From positions 246,719-310,718 of the forward strand of contig NZ_FOTW01000010.1 of assembly GCF_900114705.1 (NCBI RefSeq): a stretch of 64,000 nt of DNA. The letters run 5' to 3'. Shown piece by piece: positions 60,634 through 64,000 of the stretch. Position 1 is the stretch's first letter. Each line of letters opens with the position of its first letter. Made by a program: the position numbers and the translations under genes. Source of the stretch: Rugamonas rubra (GTDB lineage Bacteria; Pseudomonadota; Gammaproteobacteria; Burkholderiales; Burkholderiaceae_D). Under the pieces are notes generated by a model that saw only the letters and a list, made by a program, of their open reading frames with translations, was not told the DNA's origin and ran no database searches.

Positions 60634-61532
60634 GAAAGGCCAACCGCGTGCTTGAATTCGTGCGCGAGGTGGGCGACACCGCCAGCGCGCTGTGGTGGCG
60701 CTTTTTCGACTGGCTGGCCCAAGTACCATGGCGCAAGCTGTACGTGATCTGGGTGCTGTTGCTGCTGCTGTGCGTAACCCCGCTGTGGCTGCCGAAACAG
60801 GCGGTCGCCTTCATCGTCGTCTCCTTCCTGCTGAAGGTGCTGGCCGGCGGCAAGCGCAAGGCCGAGCTGGAGGCGCGCCAAGCCAGCACCGAGGCCGGCG
60901 CCGAGGGCCTGGAGCGGCGCCTGGTCGAGGCGCGCATGGCGGCGTTGCAGGCGCAGATCGAACCGCACTTCCTGTTCAACACCCTGGCCCTGATCGGCCA
61001 GCTGATCGAGACCGACCCGCCGCAGGCGGCGAAAATCCACACCCACCTGATCGCCTATCTGCGCGCCACGCTGCCGCAAATGCGCGGCCCCGGCAGCGCC
61101 ACGCTGGGCCGCCAGCTGGAGATGGCGCGCGCCTACCTGGCCATCATGCAAGCGAGGATGAAGGCGCGGCTGGCCGTGTCGATCGACGTGCCGGCCCAGA
61201 TGCACAGCGCCAGCCTGCCGCCGATGATGCTGCAAATTTTGATCGAGAACGCCATCAAACACGGTCTGGAGCCGAAGGTCGAGGGAGGCCGCATCGACAT
61301 CCGCGCCAGCGTCGACGGCGCCATGCTGCAAGTGGAGGTGCAGGACGATGGCGTCGGCTTCAACCTGCACGCCGACGACGGCGTCGGCCTGTCCAACGTG
61401 CGCGAGCGCCTGCGCTTGCTGTACGGCCAGCGCGCCCAGCTGGTGCTGGAGGCGCCGCACAGCGGCGGCACGCGCGCGCTGATCCGCCTGCCCTACGCGC
61501 CGGACATCTTCGCCGGGAGCGCCGCCACATGA
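60630..61532 (+). CDS. LytS/YehU-type sensor histidine kinase
   Basis: A 300-residue kinase with a single hydrophobic hairpin near 30-70 as its only membrane part. The His_kinase motif is AQIEPHFLFNTLALIGQLIE near 110-130. The ATPase domain has LIENAIKHGLEP and DDGVGFNLHADDGVGLSNVRERL. It has no large sensor domain, so input may come from the upstream small membrane protein. Overlapping starts and stops couple it to the LytTR regulator. Confidence 0.88.
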   Translation: MRKANRVLEFVREVGDTASALWWRFFDWLAQVPWRKLYVIWVLLLLLCVTPLWLPKQAVAFIVVSFLLKVLAGGKRKAELEARQASTEAGAEGLERRLVEARMAALQAQIEPHFLFNTLALIGQLIETDPPQAAKIHTHLIAYLRATLPQMRGPGSATLGRQLEMARAYLAIMQARMKARLAVSIDVPAQMHSASLPPMMLQILIENAIKHGLEPKVEGGRIDIRASVDGAMLQVEVQDDGVGFNLHADDGVGLSNVRERLRLLYGQRAQLVLEAPHSGGTRALIRLPYAPDIFAGSAAT

Positions 61533-62299
61533 ACCAAGCACACAGCGCGCCGCGCGCCACCGCCCTGATCGCCGACGACGAGGACGCCATGCGCGCCCAG
61601 CTGCGCAGCCGCCTGCGCGAGGTCTGGCCGGAGCTGGAGATCGTCGCCGAGGCGGCCAACGGCATCGAGGCGGTGGCGTTGGCCGGCCAGCACCAGCCCG
61701 ACATCGTCTTCCTCGACATCCGCATGCCCGGCCTGTCCGGCATCGAGGCGGCGCGGCTGCTGTTCAACCGCTGCCACCTGGTGTTCGTCACCGCCTACGA
61801 CCAGTACGCCATCGCCGCCTTCGAGCAGGGCGCGCTCGACTACGTGCTCAAGCCCGCCGACGCCGCCCGTCTGGCCGGCACCTGCGCCCGCCTGCAAGCG
61901 CGCCTGGGGCGCCGGCCCGACGACATCGCCCGCCAGCTCGGCGCGCTGCTGCAGGGCCAGACGGCCAAGCCAAACTATCTGCGCTGGGTCCAGGCGCAGG
62001 TGGGCGGCAACCTGCGCATGATCAGCACGCGCGAGGTGCTGTTCTTCCAGGCCGAGGAGAAGTACACGCGGGTCAAGACCGAGCAGGGCGAGGTGTTGAT
62101 CCGCAAGACGCTGAAGGAGCTGGCCGACGAGCTCGACCCGGACGAGTTCTGGCGCATCCACCGCTCCACGCTGGTGCGGGTCGACGCCATCACGCAAGTC
62201 ACGCGCGACCTGCGCGGCCGGCAGATGGTCAAGCTGCGCGACTGCGCCGAACAGCTGGAAGTGAGCCGGGGTCACGCCCACCTGTTCCAGCAGATGTAG
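61529..62299 (+). CDS. LytTR-type response regulator
   Basis: A 256-residue regulator. The receiver domain has the acidic pair in IADDEDA, phospho-acceptor Asp in FLDIRMPG near 60, Thr in VTAYDQY and Lys in LKPADA. A linker leads to a LytTR DNA-binding domain (RMISTREVLFFQAEEKYTRV, IRKTLKELADEL, FWRIHRSTLV). The ATG at 61529 overlaps the kinase stop. It is the partner of that kinase; targets are unknown. Confidence 0.9.
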   Translation: MNQAHSAPRATALIADDEDAMRAQLRSRLREVWPELEIVAEAANGIEAVALAGQHQPDIVFLDIRMPGLSGIEAARLLFNRCHLVFVTAYDQYAIAAFEQGALDYVLKPADAARLAGTCARLQARLGRRPDDIARQLGALLQGQTAKPNYLRWVQAQVGGNLRMISTREVLFFQAEEKYTRVKTEQGEVLIRKTLKELADELDPDEFWRIHRSTLVRVDAITQVTRDLRGRQMVKLRDCAEQLEVSRGHAHLFQQM

Positions 62300-62553
62300 G
62301 CGGCCTCGGCGCTTGCGGGCCGCCGCCCGGCGACCTATGATGAAATGATGCCCCGCGTCTACGGCGGCTTCGCCACCCGCCATTCCTAACGGCCGATTTC
62401 ATGGCGTTCGGATTCATCCTACGGGGGTCTGCGTTCTTCTGATCGACGTCAAAACGCGCGCGTAGCGCGGTCGATGGCATGAACGTCGACACTGGAAAAG
62501 TGATCGAAGATGTTCTATGTTTTTTGTCACACGACCGACTCAGGGAGAATAAT

Positions 62554-62979
62554 ATGTCCAACATTCCGAAGAATACAAAAGCCAACGTCATCCCCTGCCT
62601 GCGCTACCGCGACGCGCCGGCCGCCATCGACTGGTTGTGCGACAACCTCGGCTTCGAGCGCCTGCTGGTGATTCCCAACGAGGACGGCAGCATCGCCCAC
62701 GCCCAGCTGGGCTACGGCAACGGCATGGTCATGCTCAGCTCCATCTTCGACACCGAGTTCGGCCGCCTGATGCGCGAGCCGGCGCAGATCGGCGGCGGCG
62801 TGACGCAGTGCAGCTACCTGCTGGTCAACGACGCCGACCTGGTCTACGGCCGCGTGCTGGAGTCGGGAGTGAAAGTCGAAATGGACATCAAGGACGAGGA
62901 CTACGGCGGCCGGGGCTTCACCTGCCGCGATCCGGAGGGGCATTTGTGGAGTGTGGGGACTTACGATCCGTTTGCTTAG
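62554..62979 (+). CDS. VOC-family (glyoxalase/bleomycin-resistance-like) protein
   Basis: A 141-residue protein from ATG 62554 with GGGAGAA upstream. The paired beta-alpha-beta-beta-beta modules are seen in NVIPCLRYRDAPAAIDWLCDNLGFE and in the C-terminal DYGGRGFTCRDPEGHLWSVGTYDP, the YdeI/PhnB-like VOC pattern. The metal-ligand set is not obvious, so the activity is unknown. The 254 bases upstream contain no recognised gene. Confidence 0.85.
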   Translation: MSNIPKNTKANVIPCLRYRDAPAAIDWLCDNLGFERLLVIPNEDGSIAHAQLGYGNGMVMLSSIFDTEFGRLMREPAQIGGGVTQCSYLLVNDADLVYGRVLESGVKVEMDIKDEDYGGRGFTCRDPEGHLWSVGTYDPFA

Positions 62980-63079
62980 GGCAGGATACCTAGTTGTGGT
63001 CTCAGGTCTCGCTCACCGCAGGAGCGTTGGGCGACAACTAAACTAACAAATCAGCGCGTCCCTAAGGTTTCGAAATAAA

Positions 63080-63673
63080 TCAATAACCCATCGATATTTT
63101 CTTCACGACACCGTCGAATAGCTGCTCAAGGGGAGCATAATCGCCGTTATATGCCGAAATGTTTGCACGAATCCATATATCCTTATTTACGCTCAGCCAA
63201 TCTAAGACGTAACCAGCGTTAAGCGCAATAAGTTCAAACAAGAGTCGCTGAGAGCGACCGTTTCCTTCTCTAAATGGATGCAAAACATTTAGCTCCCCGA
63301 AGTGAAATGCCAAGCGTTTCACAAATTCCGATTGTTCGAGTCCACAAAGAAAACTTTCCTTTTCAAGCCTTGAAAACAGGGAGCCGCCATACTGATCAAG
63401 TTGTTCTGGCATTGCGAACACACTGCTCCCCTTGCGAATCTTCACCGTCCGTAGCTCACCGGCCCAATCATAGACATCTTGAAATAAATAGAAATGAATA
63501 TTTTTCCAAGTATTCAAGGAAAATTTCGAAAGTGCAGGATACTCAAATGTAGCTAAACGATGCTGAGAAAAAGCCACCTCCGCATCGTTCAACGTACTTT
63601 GATCGGTAATATTAAGAATGTTCTTTAATACTTCAGAGTCGGGGTAGCAGTAGACCCATAGGTTTATACACAA
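63080..63673 (-). CDS. Fic-domain AMP-transferase-like protein
   Basis: A 197-residue Fic protein. The catalytic loop HPFREGNGRSQR is at residues 132-143 with His and both Gly/Asn-Gly-Arg positions intact, and the flap segment is near VKIRKGSSVFA (77-87). The N terminus YPDSEVLKNILNI matches class I Fic toxins (VbhT/FicT-like). The frame opens with a TTG one base after the transposase stop, so the true start may have been altered by the IS junction. GC is clearly lower than in the neighbours. No inhibitory (S/T)xxxE(G/N) helix is seen in the protein and no antitoxin gene is visible upstream. Confidence 0.83.
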   Translation of the reverse strand: MCINLWVYCYPDSEVLKNILNITDQSTLNDAEVAFSQHRLATFEYPALSKFSLNTWKNIHFYLFQDVYDWAGELRTVKIRKGSSVFAMPEQLDQYGGSLFSRLEKESFLCGLEQSEFVKRLAFHFGELNVLHPFREGNGRSQRLLFELIALNAGYVLDWLSVNKDIWIRANISAYNGDYAPLEQLFDGVVKKISMGY

Positions 63674-63674
63674 G

Positions 63675-64000
63675 TCACTCGGCTTCCTCGCGTAGCGCTT
63701 TTATCGTTAGTGCGGCCACGCGCACTTCCTGAATCCCCTGCCAAATCGTTTTCACTCCTGGATCGCCGTCGCCTTTTCGCCCCAAGAATCCGCCGACGCG
63801 GGCGATCAGTCGCAAGACTTCGTTCAGGGTCGGAGGTCGATCCGGCCGTCGCTCCTTCGTGAGCAGGTAGGCTCCGCGGATTTCGTCAGGATCAAAGAAC
63901 AGGCCCGCGTCCAGATCCGGACAGATGCGGCCCAGGCGCATCAAGTGGGCGATGCGCCACGCCACGACCATGAACAATGCCAACGCGCGCTCGATATTGT
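63675..64000 (-). mobile_element. IS4/Tn5-type transposase, C-terminal part running off the window
   Basis: The frame is open from the window edge to a TGA at 63675 and shows the Tn5/IS50-like transposase end: IERALALFMVVAWRIAHLMR, CPDLDAGLFFDPDEIRGAYLL, PPTLNEVLRLIARVGGFLGR and KGDGDPGVKTIWQGIQ. About 108 residues are visible. The 5' part lies outside, so whether the element is whole is unknown. No terminal inverted repeat was recognised between its stop and the Fic gene; the Fic frame starts one base later. Confidence 0.85.

Noticed and set aside
60608..61541. A 310-codon minus-strand frame over the LytS-like kinase
   Set aside because: Antisense shadow; the plus strand has overlapping, motif-bearing kinase and regulator genes.
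63675..63983. Antitoxin partner of the Fic gene
   Set aside because: The frame carries Tn5/IS4 transposase C-terminal motifs (FFDPDEIRGAYLL, GGFLGRKGDGDPG) and is open to the window edge, so it is an IS fragment.

Overview
This 64 kb window is chromosomal DNA from a high-GC betaproteobacterium, most likely an Oxalobacteraceae member (Massilia, Duganella or Janthinobacterium type). The clues are the order proB, obgE, rpmA, rplU, ispB, a large set of LysR/TetR regulators and c-di-GMP proteins, PEP-CTERM proteins, a membrane urate hydroxylase (PuuD), and high-GC coding with very long antisense open frames. The genus is an inference from gene content only.

Layout. 1-4119: housekeeping block (proB partial, obgE, rpmA and rplU on the minus strand; ispB divergent). 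4171-6258: a leucine-rich-repeat protein kinase, an ArsC-like reductase and tRNA-Pro(CGG). 6259-8741: a lower-GC accessory insert directly downstream of the tRNA, carrying an ATPase/HNH pair that looks like a Septu (PtuAB) anti-phage system. 8742-17742: solute-binding protein, diguanylate cyclase, polysaccharide deacetylase, an SDR remnant, gamma-carbonic anhydrase, glutaminyl cyclase, and a Cache-protein/histidine-kinase operon. 17858-20894: ACAD10/11-type acyl-CoA dehydrogenase and histidine phosphatase, with a divergent LysR. 20919-24527: pqiABC. 24697-28277: M20 amidohydrolase and PuuD with a divergent LysR. 28412-31936: an orphan small-gene pair, a solute-binding protein and a PAS-GGDEF-EAL protein.

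32157-43482 is a probable catabolic regulon. TetR, enoyl-CoA hydratase, an orphan 86-aa protein, a branched-chain-type ABC importer (livKGFHM), an acyl-CoA ligase, a tandem MaoC protein and a porin all run on the minus strand. They face a divergent alpha/beta hydrolase across a perfect 12-bp inverted repeat that should be the TetR operator. Together they would bring in a carboxylic acid, activate it with CoA and hydrate the enoyl-CoA.

43517-57184 is a complete reductive pyrimidine pathway. PreTA reduces uracil or thymine, HydA opens the ring, a carbamoyl-amino-acid hydrolase frees beta-alanine, an omega-aminotransferase makes malonate semialdehyde, and MmsA converts it to acetyl-CoA (propionyl-CoA from thymine). 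Alanine dehydrogenase would regenerate the pyruvate amino acceptor and an NCS1 transporter supplies the base. A MocR-type and a RutR-type regulator sit divergently, and a RutR-like box lies in the promoter gap.

57250-64000: two choice-of-anchor A PEP-CTERM proteins, a GNAT acetyltransferase, a LytS/LytTR two-component system with a small membrane protein, a VOC protein, a lower-GC Fic gene, and the end of an IS4/Tn5-like transposase that runs off the window. Scattered through the window are copies of a palindrome-of-palindromes repeat (GGGGTCAGACCCC and its complement), and three short tandem repeats that lie at or beside gene 3' ends.
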